From Pseudovibrio sp. JCM 19062 (GTDB lineage Bacteria > Pseudomonadota > Alphaproteobacteria > Rhizobiales > Stappiaceae): a stretch of 7,612 nt of DNA. The notes beneath the pieces are model-generated. The model worked only from the letters and a program-made list of their open reading frames with translations, ran no database searches and was not told where the DNA came from. Positions 1-7,353 of the stretch are shown here, one piece after another (the first letter of the stretch is position 1; each line of letters begins with the position of its first letter). The DNA lies in contig BAXV01000118.1 of NCBI GenBank assembly GCA_001310715.1, forward strand, positions 1-7,612, read 5' to 3'. The position numbers and the translations under genes are program-made.

Positions 1-226
1 CATCCGGCAATCGGGTCTGTGGCCATATCAAAAAGCCGGGCGACTAACAGTGCCAGACCCACCGCTTCAAGCCCCATATCTGTCTCACTGGCATAAAACC
101 GCGGCAGCAGAACCAGAATTGGTAGGGTTGGCAGTGCGGTTGCCAAGCTGGAAACGCATAAATAGCGAGCTGCCACCTAGACAAACGGTGGGGACTGACA
201 AAGTTGCCCGTCAGTTTAACGCTCAT
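1..226 (-). pseudogene. GPH-family (MelB-like) MFS transporter, N-terminal part, frameshifted
   Basis: This is the start of a membrane transporter of the glycoside-pentoside-hexuronide:cation symporter type; the gene runs off the left edge. After the start the protein has a short basic leader (SPHRLSRWQLAIYAFPA). The frame then breaks at about 145-148, where one C is missing on the coding strand. The next frame continues with a hydrophobic helix (ALPTLPILVLLPRFY) and then VGLALLVARLFDMATDPIAG. The RLFDxxTDPxxG signature is typical of the first helices of GPH proteins. I chose the ATG at 226-224 because CAGGGT lies 4 bases upstream; in-frame ATGs at 244 and 256 are alternatives with weaker ribosome sites. 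Its substrate is unknown. From memory, a GPH-type transporter also belongs to an RpoE-dependent operon of R. sphaeroides, which fits this neighbourhood. The missing base is either a sequencing error or a true lesion. Confidence 0.72.
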
Positions 227-543
227 AGACACCCTGCCGGTCATTGGCTCTTTCATAAAATCGCATAAACCCGTTCCTTGTTCTTGAGTTGGTACGTTTC
301 AAGGCTTCGGTGGGATCACATTCACCGTTGTCTCAACTTTGATGTATGGATCGTTGTTCGCATGGCCTAGCGATTTTGTCGGTATTGTCCAGGCACCATA
401 ACGGTATTGCAAATATGGCGTTACTCGCGGGATAGTTCCAATAAACTCACACCTGTGGGGAACAGGATACGTTCATGAACAAGGGCCACGTGAGGTAAAG
501 TGAAAGCTTTGGATTCTTTGTGGCATCTTACGGCGCGGCGACA
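227..543. other. Divergent intergenic region without a recognisable gene
   Basis: This stretch separates the leftward transporter from the rightward SDR operon. I see no coding frame with family resemblance, no tRNA and no convincing repeat. Its only supported content is the minus-strand promoter candidate at 289-318; the plus-strand promoter begins at its right border. Confidence 0.6.
289..318 (-). promoter_or_regulatory. Candidate RpoE (ECF11) promoter for the GPH transporter
   Basis: On the minus strand TGATCC (318-313) is followed after 18 bases by TACCAA (294-289). The -35 box and spacing match the RpoE consensus of alphaproteobacteria (TGATCC-N18-TAAGA), but the -10 box keeps only the leading TA. 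Transcription would start near 283, about 55 bases before the chosen ATG. It is the weakest of the four such sites in the window. Confidence 0.45.
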
Positions 544-573
544 TGATCTAAACTCCCTCAATATGCGTAGAAT
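544..573 (+). promoter_or_regulatory. RpoE (ECF11) promoter of the SDR-SnoaL operon
   Basis: TGATCT (544-549) and TAGAAT (568-573) are separated by exactly 18 bases, close to the RpoE consensus TGATCC-N18-TAAGA. Transcription should begin near 580, giving a leader of about 11 bases. That leader holds the purine-rich ribosome site AGAGGG (581-586) just before the ATG at 591. Spacing, position and the RpoE-type gene content all agree. Confidence 0.75.
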
Positions 574-590
574 TAGGAAGAGAGGGCGTT

Positions 591-1338
591 ATGGAAAAGC
601 AACAGAAACTCGTTTGGATTATTGGCGCAAGTTCCGGCATCGGGGCTAGTTTGGCGCAGCTTTATACGCGCTCCGGATGGCGGGTTGTTGTGAGTGCCCG
701 CAGCGAGGAAAATCTGGAAGAGCTTGCTCGCGGCGAGGTCGATATGGCAGTTGTGCCTTTGGATGTGACAGATGATGCGCAATTTGCGAATGTGCTTGAG
801 CGTTTCCGGCGGGAGGGTCAACTTCCGGACTTAACGGTCTTTTGCTCCGGCATATATCACCCCGGTGGTATTAATGCCTGAACGCGGCGCATAGCATTGC
901 TTCTATGGACACAAACTATTTTGGTGCTGTTCGGTTGATTGAGGGATTGTATCCTTTACTCAAAGAACGGGGTTCCGGGAAGCTCGCGATTGTCAGTTCG
1001 CTAAGTGGATATTGCGGTTTGCCGAATGCTGCTTGTTATGGGCCGACCAAGGCGGCGTTGATTAATCTCTGTGAGTGTTTGAAGCCCGATTTTGACAGAG
1101 CGGGCTTAGAGCTTTCCTTGATTAATCCGGGTTTGTGAAGACACCCATGACGGACAAAAACACCTTCGACATGCCGTTTATTATTGACCCAGAACGGGCT
1201 GCCAAGAATATCTATCAAGGACTGCAGACTAATAAGTTCGAGGTCTACTTCCCGTTCCGACTTGGGGCTATTCTCAAGGTTCTGCGTCTGTTGCCATACG
1301 CTCTTTACTTTCCGGTGACCAGAAGGATGAGTAAGTGA
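591..1338 (+). pseudogene. Short-chain dehydrogenase/reductase (SDR), two -1 frameshifts
   Basis: This is a cytoplasmic NAD(P)-dependent oxidoreductase of the classical SDR family. The first segment carries the nucleotide-binding GASSGIG at residues 12-18 and the VFCSG motif (equivalent of NAG). The second holds the catalytic region IVSSLSGY followed by YGPTK, so the serine, tyrosine and lysine are present, then LINPG. The third segment is the variable C-terminus ending TRRMSK. The frame is broken at 877-878 (one C missing; TGA at 879-881) and at 1132-1134 (one T missing; TGA at 1136-1138). Restoring both bases gives about 249 residues, normal for the family. It is first in an operon behind an RpoE promoter, and its stop overlaps the next start. 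The substrate is not evident; a lipid-derived carbonyl product would suit the neighbours, but that is inference. Confidence 0.85.
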
Positions 1339-1781
1339 TGACTACCAAACCCGAGCTGGAGCAGGCCGCTCGCCAATACGCGCAGTTTTTTGAAGAGTTG
1401 GCGCCAGAGCGCATCAAACATGTCCATGCGCTTATCAGTGATGATGTTCACTTCATTGATCCGTTTAACGACGTAAACGGTAGGGCCAGCTTCGAGAAGG
1501 TATTTCATAAGATGTATGAGGATGTGCAGGAGCCGCGATTCAAGATACTGGATCTTGCGTGGTCTGGAGACCTTTGCTTCATGCGGTGGGACTTTACTTG
1601 TAAACAACGCCATTTGGGCGATTGGAGTGTGCGTGGTTTGACCGAAATCCATTTTGATAGCGGCGCAAAGGTTTGCGCTCACTATGACTATTGGGATGCA
1701 TCACGGCATTTTTATCAAAAGCTGCCCTTTGTTGGTGCGATTGTCAGGTGGATCGCATCGCGTGCGTCGATCGCAAACTAA
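1338..1781 (+). CDS. NTF2/SnoaL-like domain protein, intact
   Basis: This is a small intact protein of 147 residues with the character of the NTF2-like (SnoaL) cone fold: N-terminal helices, then ALISDDVHFIDPFNDVNG, a pattern common in this superfamily, and then alternating strands rich in aromatic residues (FMRWDF, HYDYWD). Such proteins are small isomerases, hydrolases or ligand-binding pockets; the chemistry here is unknown. I chose the ATG at 1338, which shares its A with the TGA of the SDR gene (TGATG), implying translational coupling. A GTG directly before it (1335) is a possible alternative, and AAGGA (1323-1327) could serve as the ribosome site. SDR and NTF2-like genes next to rpoE-chrR form a recurring neighbourhood, so a role downstream of the lipid oxidation response is plausible. 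The gene has no frameshift, unlike its operon partner. Confidence 0.8.
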   Translation: MTTKPELEQAARQYAQFFEELAPERIKHVHALISDDVHFIDPFNDVNGRASFEKVFHKMYEDVQEPRFKILDLAWSGDLCFMRWDFTCKQRHLGDWSVRGLTEIHFDSGAKVCAHYDYWDASRHFYQKLPFVGAIVRWIASRASIAN

Positions 1782-1787
1782 AGTAAA

Positions 1788-1807
1788 GTTGGGCTATTGA
1801 GCCCAAC
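1788..1807. terminator. Hairpin terminator between convergent operons
   Basis: GTTGGGCT (1788-1795) and AGCCCAAC (1800-1807) form a perfect 8-bp stem with a 4-base loop. It sits in the 29-base gap between the stop of the SnoaL-like gene (1781) and that of the methyltransferase (1811). On the minus strand the stem is followed by TTTACTTTAG, a usable T-rich tail. The plus strand has a poorer tail, so it probably ends the leftward operon best and may serve both. Confidence 0.7.
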
Positions 1808-1810
1808 CCC

Positions 1811-3059
1811 TTATGTGTTTATTGGTTTCTTGATCTGAAAAAGCCCCACATTAATCGTGCCCTGCGCAAAACCTGCTTCGCAATAGGCCAGATAATAGTG
1901 CCACAAGCGTTTGAAGCGTTCGTCATAGCCGAGCTTCGAGATTTCGGGCCAGCTCTGGAAGAAGCTTTTCCTCCAGCGCATCAACGTCATTTCATAGTCT
2001 TTGCCAAACAGTTCGCTGCCAACCAAGTGCAACCCTTGTTTCTCCACTTGCGCAGCGAGTTCTTTTTCGGAAGGTAGCAGCCCGCCGGGGAAGATGTAGC
2101 GTTGAATGAAATCCACATTCTTTCGATAGGTGTGGAACTTCTCGTCTGAGATCAGAATGGCTTGAATGACTGCGGTGCCTCCTGGCTTCAGGCAAGCTTT
2201 AAGCTTTTCAAAGTACCCAGACCAGTTTTCCTCCCCAACGGCTTCGATCATCTCGATAGAGACGATGGCATCATATTTTCCTTCGGTTTTTCGATAGTCG
2301 CATAACTCGAAAAAGCGCGGCCCTGTATTTCTTGCGCGTGTAGGCGGTCTTGAGCATATTTGAGTTGTTCTTGGGAGAGCGTAATGCCGTGCACGTCGCG
2401 TCCTGCGCGACTGGCATGTTCGGCAAACCCGCCCCAACCGCAGCCTACTTCAAGAATACGTTGGTTCGGCGCGGTTTCCGTCAGTTCCAGAACGCGCGCG
2501 TATTTTCTGTGCTGGGCGTCTCGTAGTGGTTCGTGTTCCTCAAGTTTATAGGCTGAGGAGTAGGTCATGGTCTCGTCGAGCCAAGCCTCGTAAAAGTCGT
2601 TGCCCAGATCGTAGTGGAAGGCAATGTTGCGCTTACTGCCTGCAAGAGTGTTTGCGTTCGCTAAATGGCGAAGGCGTGCGAGCGCGCGGGAGAAAATGTC
2701 TCGGTGTGCGATTGACTGCATGATGTGTTTGTTTGCGATCAGCAGATCAAATAGGCCCGTAAGTCATGGCATTGCCAGTCTTCCTCCAGATACCCTTCGG
2801 CCAGGGAGAGAGAGTTCCCAGAAAGCAGTCGCCACAAAAGCTTTGCGCGAACGATCTTCACGGTAACTGTGGGCTGGTTTTTGTTTGCAGCACCATAGCG
2901 CAGCGTTTGTCCGTTTGGCAGGACAATCTTCAAATGGCCTTCAGAGAGGTGGATCAGGACGCGATCTAGCAGTACCTTCCAGAGTTTAGAAATGACGTTG
3001 AGGTCTGCAGTTTGCGTTGGGGCAATGGGGTTTAGGGAGGTGTGCTCTCTAAGGGTCAT
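1811..3059 (-). pseudogene. Cfa-like SAM-dependent fatty-acid methyltransferase (UfaM-like), two -1 frameshifts
   Basis: The product belongs to the cyclopropane-fatty-acyl-phospholipid synthase family, which moves a methyl or methylene group from SAM to the double bond of a phospholipid acyl chain at the membrane surface. The N-terminal domain (about residues 1-110) ends in GYLEEDWQCHDLRAYLI. After a break at 2742-2745 come FHYDLGNDFYEAWLDETMTY, then the SAM site EVGCGWGGF (near residue 203). After a second break in an A5 run at 2310-2314 come SIEMIEAVG, FIQRYIFPGGLLPS, FGKDYEMTLM and WHYYLAYCEAGF. Restored length is about 415, normal for the family. Compared with E. coli Cfa, Cys139 is replaced by Ser (YSSAY) and His266 by Gln (IQAIL), while Glu239 and Tyr317 are kept. 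This suggests a methylating relative rather than a cyclopropane synthase. Its ATG overlaps the stop of the DUF1365 gene (ATGA). Confidence 0.88.
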
Positions 3060-3915
3060 AATTGTCTCCCAGATGAAATATTTGGTTTGGAATGTGTTGG
3101 TGCCTGCTTATGCATGCTTGTGACGATTGACGTGGGCGGGGCCGGACGCTTGTGGAACTTCGCGCCCTTGATCCAGAGTTTGAGGGCCTCCCAATGGATC
3201 AGCCCCAGAATTTTTGCTGCATTCTGAAAATAACCAAAACCGATTTTTAGCAGACTGCTGGATGTTACTGGCTGCTGCTTGCCGTCGAAACTTGCTGTCA
3301 AAACAGGCTTACTGTTTTGCGTTAAGCGGATGATCAGTGACACGCGCTCGGTCGGCGGTCTCGCAATGAAATGATATTCGCCTGATAGATCCAAGAAAGG
3401 TGATACGTGAAAGCTTTTGGGGCAGCTGTGCTTGTAAACTATATCAGGTCCTTGAGTGTCGCTTTTGGATATAGCTACCGCATAGTAATGCATATCACCA
3501 AACGTGTTGCGCACTTGGTACAGGATCGCGGTTAGGCGGTCTCCGCGGTAGCAATAGAAGATGCTGATTGGATTGAAGGCGCTGCCCAAGAAACGTGGAT
3601 AGGCAAGTAGGATAATCTTTTCTGGTTGCTCGCGGATATCTGCTTGTAGCAACACCGACTGAACGTAGGAGCGAAGTGTAGGATATCCATGCTCCATGTG
3701 GTCAGATGGGTAAAAACTGAAGAGGTTGAAGCGGCGAACCGAAAGAAAGCTGGACATTCGGTTTGCGGCATCTAGCGGTCAATATCCAGCGCAAAAGACA
3801 GTGCTTTGTAGGAAAACTTGTGTTTGATGCCGCCATGACGACAGTGCACCACTTTGCCCAGATAAATCTTGAGCGGAGCATTGGTATATCGACACCGGCG
3901 CCTGTTGAGTATCAT
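3056..3915 (-). pseudogene. DUF1365 family protein, one -1 frameshift near the N-terminus
   Basis: This is a DUF1365 protein, commonly encoded between an FAD amine oxidase and a Cfa-like methyltransferase. Its biochemical role is not firmly settled; context points to modification of membrane acyl chains. From the ATG at 3915 the first frame gives IYLGKVVHCRHGGIKHKFSY and ALDIDR, then meets TAG at 3774-3772. One missing C at about 3775 would join it to LDAANR and the long frame after it. That frame carries RRFNLFSFY, FNPISIFYCY, VRNTFGDMHYYAV and KSFHVSPFLDLSGEYHF, all family hallmarks. Restored length is about 285; the uninterrupted part alone is 233 residues from an internal ATG at 3757. Both ends overlap neighbours by ATGA, showing translational coupling: the FAD gene stop at 3914-3912 and the methyltransferase start at 3059-3057. 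There is no signal peptide. Confidence 0.85.
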
Positions 3916-5249
3916 TCTGCCGCCTCTTGGTGGTTGGCAACCTGCCAGCCTTCCGGCAAATTGATGCGGCCGTTCGGATTCTCACATGTCCACGGGCGCG
4001 AGACACCACCGAGTGCTTCTGCAACTGCGAGGCCACTTTGCAATCCATCCTCATGGAAGCCATAACCAAGATACGCACCACAGAACCACGTGCGACGTTC
4101 CCCTTGAATCTGCCAGAGTTGCCTTTGAGCGGCAAGTGCTGCCTGATCAAACACGGGATGCGCATAGTGGTGAGTTCTGAGTATGGTGCCTTTCGCTGTT
4201 GATGGGATGGGTTCAGCGTAACAAATATATCCTCAGCAGTCTTAAGCGTCTGGAGGGCGTTCATCCAATAGGTGACGCTAAGAGCGTTATTGCCCCTTTG
4301 TGTGCCGATAAAGTTCCACGCTGACCAAGTGGCTTTTCTGAGTGGCATCAGTGTCTTATCACGATGAAGTATTGCCAGATTGCGCTGATAGCGAATGGAG
4401 CGAAGAAGTTCCTGTTCGGCACTGGTTGCATTGCCACTGGCGTTTAAGATGCAAGTGCCTGATCTGAATGGCACGCGAAAACCACGTGATCATAGGTGGC
4501 AGTTTGGCCATCACGCGAGTAGATGGATACGGATCCCGGCTTTCGCTCAACTGTGTGATGCTAGCATTCAAGATGATCTTGCCAGAAATCGCAGTTGCCA
4601 GTTTCTCGACGTAGTTGATTGAGCCGCCGGAAACAGTACGCCATTGGGGGCGGTCACGAAGTTGAAGAAGGCCGTGATTATTGCAAAAATTGATGAACGT
4701 GCGGAACGGAAACTCCAGTAATTGTTGAGGAGCCATCGACCAAATGGCAGCACCCATGGGCAAAAGGTGGTCGTTGATGAACGTTTGAGAATAGTTGTTT
4801 TGAGAAAGGTATCCCCCAAGAGATAGAGCTTCAGTGTCTTTGTCCTGAGCATGTGCGGGAGCATTTTTGTAGAAGCGAAGTGTTTCTGCGACCATTTTCA
4901 AAAACGTTGGGCGAAATATATTTGTTTTTTTTGAGCAAACAGGCCTTTGAGGCCTGTGCCTGAGTATTCTCGTTTACCTTCACTCAGAGACACCGCGAAG
5001 GACATCTCTGTTGGTTGGTTTTAATATTCAGCAAGTTGAAGAGAGCAGTGAGGTTTGGTAGGTCCGTTCGTTGTAAACGATGAAACCGGTATCGACGGCT
5101 ACTTCATTTGTGTTTACACTAACCATCTGTGTGTTGGCGTGCCCGCCAAGGCGGTCGTCTTTTTCGTAAATGTCTACACTATGGTTTTTAGAGAGTAGCC
5201 AAGCGGCAGAAAGGCCCGATACTCCGCTTCCGATCACTGCGATTTTCAT
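3912..5249 (-). pseudogene. FAD-dependent amine-oxidase-like oxidoreductase, six -1 frameshifts
   Basis: This is an NAD(P)/FAD-binding flavoprotein of the amine oxidase/desaturase class found beside DUF1365 and Cfa-like genes. The N-terminus has the dinucleotide fold GSGVSG (residues 7-12) and YEKDDRLGGHANT, then VDTGFIVYNERTY. Later frames give MSFAVSLSEGKREYSGTGL, IFRPTFLKMV, MGAAIWSM, TVSGGSINYVEKL, DHVVFACHSDQAL, ATWSAWNF, LSVTYWMNALQ, VTLNP and finally WFCGAYLGYGFHEDGLQSGL, the C-terminal FAD contact. Frames change near 5057, 5013-5018, 4925-4932 (A8 on the coding strand), 4530-4536, 4448-4452 and 4187-4193, each consistent with one lost base. Restored length is about 447, as expected. 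It leads the leftward operon behind an RpoE promoter. In the furan fatty acid pathway of R. sphaeroides, desaturation (UfaD) and oxygen insertion (UfaO) steps are known; which one this protein resembles I cannot tell. If the breaks are real, no functional enzyme is made. Confidence 0.85.
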
Positions 5250-5275
5250 TGCTCACATCCAATTGAGTGTTTCCC

Positions 5276-5305
5276 TTTTTAGAAACGCCGCCCACAAATG
5301 GATCA
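5276..5305 (-). promoter_or_regulatory. RpoE (ECF11) promoter of the FAD-DUF1365-methyltransferase operon
   Basis: Minus-strand TGATCC (5305-5300) and TAAAAA (5281-5276) are separated by 18 bases, matching the RpoE consensus in box and spacing. Transcription would begin near 5270, about 20 bases before the ATG at 5249. The A/T tract between the two divergent promoters lies upstream and could act as an UP-like element. Confidence 0.82.
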
Positions 5306-5330
5306 CTTTGACAAAAAAAAAAGTGATCCA
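5299..5330. repeat. 11-bp inverted repeat holding both divergent -35 boxes
   Basis: TGGATCACTTT (5299-5309) is the exact reverse complement of AAAGTGATCCA (5320-5330), with 10 bases between. Each arm contains one RpoE -35 box, pointing outwards, and the centre is mostly a poly-A tract (A10 at 5313-5322). The repeat is longer than the two TGATCC boxes alone would need. Confidence 0.85.
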
Positions 5331-5353
5331 AACGTCAAATGCTTCGGTAAAAA
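5324..5353 (+). promoter_or_regulatory. RpoE (ECF11) promoter of rpoE-chrR (autoregulation)
   Basis: TGATCC (5324-5329) and TAAAAA (5348-5353) are 18 bases apart. R. sphaeroides rpoE is known to activate its own operon from such a site. The expected transcription start is near 5359-5360, so a coding start upstream of that point is excluded. Confidence 0.85.
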
Positions 5354-5389
5354 AAAGACGTGTGTCACAAGTCGACGGTTTGCAAAGCG

Positions 5390-5992
5390 ATGGTTTTAAT
5401 GCAGCTTAAGAACAACGATGGTGAAAGTGAAAGCATTTTATCTTCGAAGGAGCTGAGTGCACTGCTTGGTTCGCTGGGGGCTAACCGTTCACGCGACGTT
5501 TTCCACCAGTTGTTCGAGTTTTTCGCTCCGCGCTTGAAGACATATTTTCTTAAAGGTGGAGCGACGATTGAACTTTCTGAGGAGCTGATTCAGGAAACGT
5601 TTGTAATTGTTTGGCGGAAAGCCGACCTGTACGATGTCAGCAAGGCCTCAGCTTCGACTTGGATCTTCACCATCGCGAGAAACTTGCGCATTGATCGTTT
5701 TCGCAAGGAAAGTCGCTATCTGTACAAAGACGATCACTACTTCGCAAATGAACTCGTCGGAGATAGCACTCAGCTGGATGATCATCATCAGTCGCAATTG
5801 AGTGAGCGGATTGCAGAAGTGCTTCCGTTGTTGCCGACGGAACAAGCAACGATTATCAAACTGTCGTTTTATGAGGACGCAAGTCACTCAAAGATAGCAC
5901 AGCACCTGGAACTACCATTAGGGACCGTAAAATCCCGCATGAGACTGGCACTTGCACGACTTAAGAAACTACTGGAAGGGGTGGAGCTATGA
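5390..5992 (+). CDS. rpoE: ECF sigma factor RpoE (ECF11, singlet oxygen response), intact
   Basis: This alternative sigma factor directs RNA polymerase to TGATCC-type promoters when its partner ChrR lets go. From the ATG at 5390 it is 200 residues. Region 2 (about residues 38-105) includes LFEFFAPRLKTYF, ELIQETFVIVWRKA and ASTWIFTIARNLRIDRFRK. Region 4 (about 138-190) includes LPTEQATIIKLSFYED and LPLGTVKSRMRLALARLKKL, the -35-reading helix-turn-helix. The start is uncertain: an in-frame GTG at 5360 falls on the predicted transcription start, and an ATG at 5399 is also possible; none has a strong ribosome site. The last codons overlap chrR by ATGA, the usual sigma/anti-sigma coupling. No frameshift or stop interrupts it. 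Similarity of motifs and promoters to R. sphaeroides RpoE makes the assignment strong. Confidence 0.92.
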   Translation: MVLMQLKNNDGESESILSSKELSALLGSLGANRSRDVFHQLFEFFAPRLKTYFLKGGATIELSEELIQETFVIVWRKADLYDVSKASASTWIFTIARNLRIDRFRKESRYLYKDDHYFANELVGDSTQLDDHHQSQLSERIAEVLPLLPTEQATIIKLSFYEDASHSKIAQHLELPLGTVKSRMRLALARLKKLLEGVEL

Positions 5993-6645
5993 TCAACCAT
6001 CACCTTAGCGAAGAAATTATCTGGGCTTATGCGACAGGATCGCTGCCTGCAGGTCATGCGCTCCTTGCTTCCTGCCATTTGGAGTTATGCGAAGACTGCA
6101 GAAATCGTCTCGCTGAAGCGGAAACACTCGCCGGTGCGATGTTGCAGACAACCCCAAAGCAGGCGCCCTCCGATGACCTGTTCGAGAGCCTGATGGCCCG
6201 CGTGGAGAATGAAGAACCTTTGCGCGCTGCTTCCTGTATTGCGGGGCCTCGGTCTACGAAAGACGTACCTACCGCCTTGTGGGATGTTCTTGGTCATGGA
6301 TATGACGATATCAAATGGAAAATGGTTGGCCCGGGCATTCGGCAATACCTCCTGCCAATCAAATCAAGTGAGGGCGAAAGCGCCCGCCTGCTCAAGCTTT
6401 CACCCGGTTTTGTGACGCCAGAGCATTCTCACCATGGTTCGGAAATGACGCTTGTGCTCAAGGGCTCCTTCAGCGATGAAACAGGCCGTTACAAATTCGG
6501 CGACGTTCAGGAGGCGGATGAACACGTACATCACCAGCCCGTCGCCGACACCGAAGAAGACTGTATTTGTCTGGCCGTCACAGACGCACCACTAGCCTTC
6601 AAAGGCTTCATACCTCGTCTATTACAGCCATTTGTAGGGTTGTGA
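5989..6645 (+). CDS. chrR: Zinc-binding anti-sigma factor ChrR, intact
   Basis: ChrR binds RpoE in the cytoplasm and keeps it inactive until singlet oxygen or related oxidants trigger release. The 218-residue protein has both expected domains. The N-terminal ZAS anti-sigma domain carries His5, then His30-x3-Cys34-x2-Cys37, matching H6/H31/C35/C38 of the R. sphaeroides protein. The C-terminal cupin carries His146, His148, Glu152 and His182, spaced exactly as H141/H143/E147/H177, the residues needed for the singlet oxygen response. The end FKGFIPRLLQPFVGL is the normal family terminus, so the protein is complete although a transposase remnant starts about 30 bases later. It starts inside the rpoE stop (ATGA) and so is translationally coupled. 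All known zinc ligands are present, so the sensor should work. Confidence 0.93.
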   Translation: MINHHLSEEIIWAYATGSLPAGHALLASCHLELCEDCRNRLAEAETLAGAMLQTTPKQAPSDDLFESLMARVENEEPLRAASCIAGPRSTKDVPTALWDVLGHGYDDIKWKMVGPGIRQYLLPIKSSEGESARLLKLSPGFVTPEHSHHGSEMTLVLKGSFSDETGRYKFGDVQEADEHVHHQPVADTEEDCICLAVTDAPLAFKGFIPRLLQPFVGL

Positions 6646-7168
6646 ACTGGGGCGACCTGCGGCCTGATGGAATGGATGCCCCACCCGTATGCGCGGACGG
6701 GCACCTGTTGGAGAACGGCTCTATGGAACAGCACTGTTCGGCAAGTGGAGCACGCAAACCTTCATTGCTGGATTGACCCAAGATGCGCTGATCGCTCCTT
6801 GGGTGATCCCCGGACCAATGAACGCAGCTGCCTTTGAAACATATATTCAAACCCAGCTCGCCCCGGCATTGGTGCCCGGAACTGTTGTAATTCTCGACAA
6901 CTTATCGACACACAAGAACGTGCGGGCTGCAAAGGCGCTCAAAGAATGAGGATGCTGGTTCCCGTTCCTGCCGCCATATTCACCAGACCTCAACCCCATA
7001 GAAATGGCGTTCTCAAAGCTCAAGGCCCATCTCAGGCGGATCGGTGCACGATCATTCGACGAACTCATCAAAGCCATCGGAAACATATGTGATCTTTTCA
7101 ATTCCAACGAGTGCTCAAACTTCCTTCAGGCCGCAGGATACACCTCACATTAAAAGCAAACCGCTTTA
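6646..7168 (+). mobile_element. IS630-family insertion sequence remnant
   Basis: A 5'-truncated IS630-type element lies directly behind chrR. Only the 3' half of the transposase is recognisable. The left end is not visible, and no matching inverted repeat pair or TA duplication could be identified. The right end probably lies within a few tens of bases after the transposase stop at 7153, but this boundary is a guess. Confidence 0.6.
6680..7153 (+). pseudogene. IS630-family transposase, N-terminally truncated with an internal stop
   Basis: One continuous frame encodes the C-terminal half of a DDE transposase. It reads RGRAPVGERLYG, FGKWSTQTFIAGL, IAPWVIPGPMN, VVILDNLSTHK, FLPPYSPDLNPIEMAFSKLK and FLQAAGYTSH. 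The Asp of LDN and the Glu of NPIE lie 34 residues apart, the D34E spacing of IS630. The helix-turn-helix domain and the first catalytic Asp region are missing: upstream of PTRM the frame soon meets TGA at 6665-6667. A second TGA at 6947-6949 splits the remaining frame, where an arginine or similar codon would be expected. It is therefore dead as a transposase. Unlike the neighbouring broken genes it has a nonsense codon and no frameshift. Confidence 0.82.
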
Positions 7169-7353
7169 GAGCCCTGCACCCGATTATGCCGCCAAAGCGC
7201 ACCGTCGGTTTTGCGGTGAGGAAGTTGGTCGGGCTTTTGTCGTATCGCGTGGCTATCCCTTTGTATTGTCTTTTTTTCCGAAGACGCGCGCAAATTCATC
7301 GCTTGAATGGAATACCCCAGATCGGGCTTATTACAATCACCCGCAGCACATAC
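7169..7353. other. Intergenic stretch with no recognised feature
   Basis: Between the transposase remnant and the hairpin I find only short open frames with no family resemblance, and no tRNA. The first bases may be the decayed right end of the insertion sequence. Confidence 0.4.

Noticed and set aside
1305..1682. 125-codon open frame on the minus strand opposite the SnoaL-like gene
   Set aside because: It lies antisense to a well-supported gene, has no family features and no ribosome site.
4925..4932. Programmed frameshifting at the A8 run of the FAD gene
   Set aside because: With six breaks in this gene, most at sites without a slippery sequence, programmed slippage cannot explain the pattern.
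5308..5313. TTGACA, a perfect housekeeping -35 box between the divergent promoters
   Set aside because: No acceptable -10 box lies 16-18 bases downstream; the two RpoE-type promoters explain the region better.
7153..7167. Small hairpin AAAGC/GCTTT after the transposase stop
   Set aside because: Five-bp stem with no T-run; too weak to call a terminator or an insertion-sequence end.
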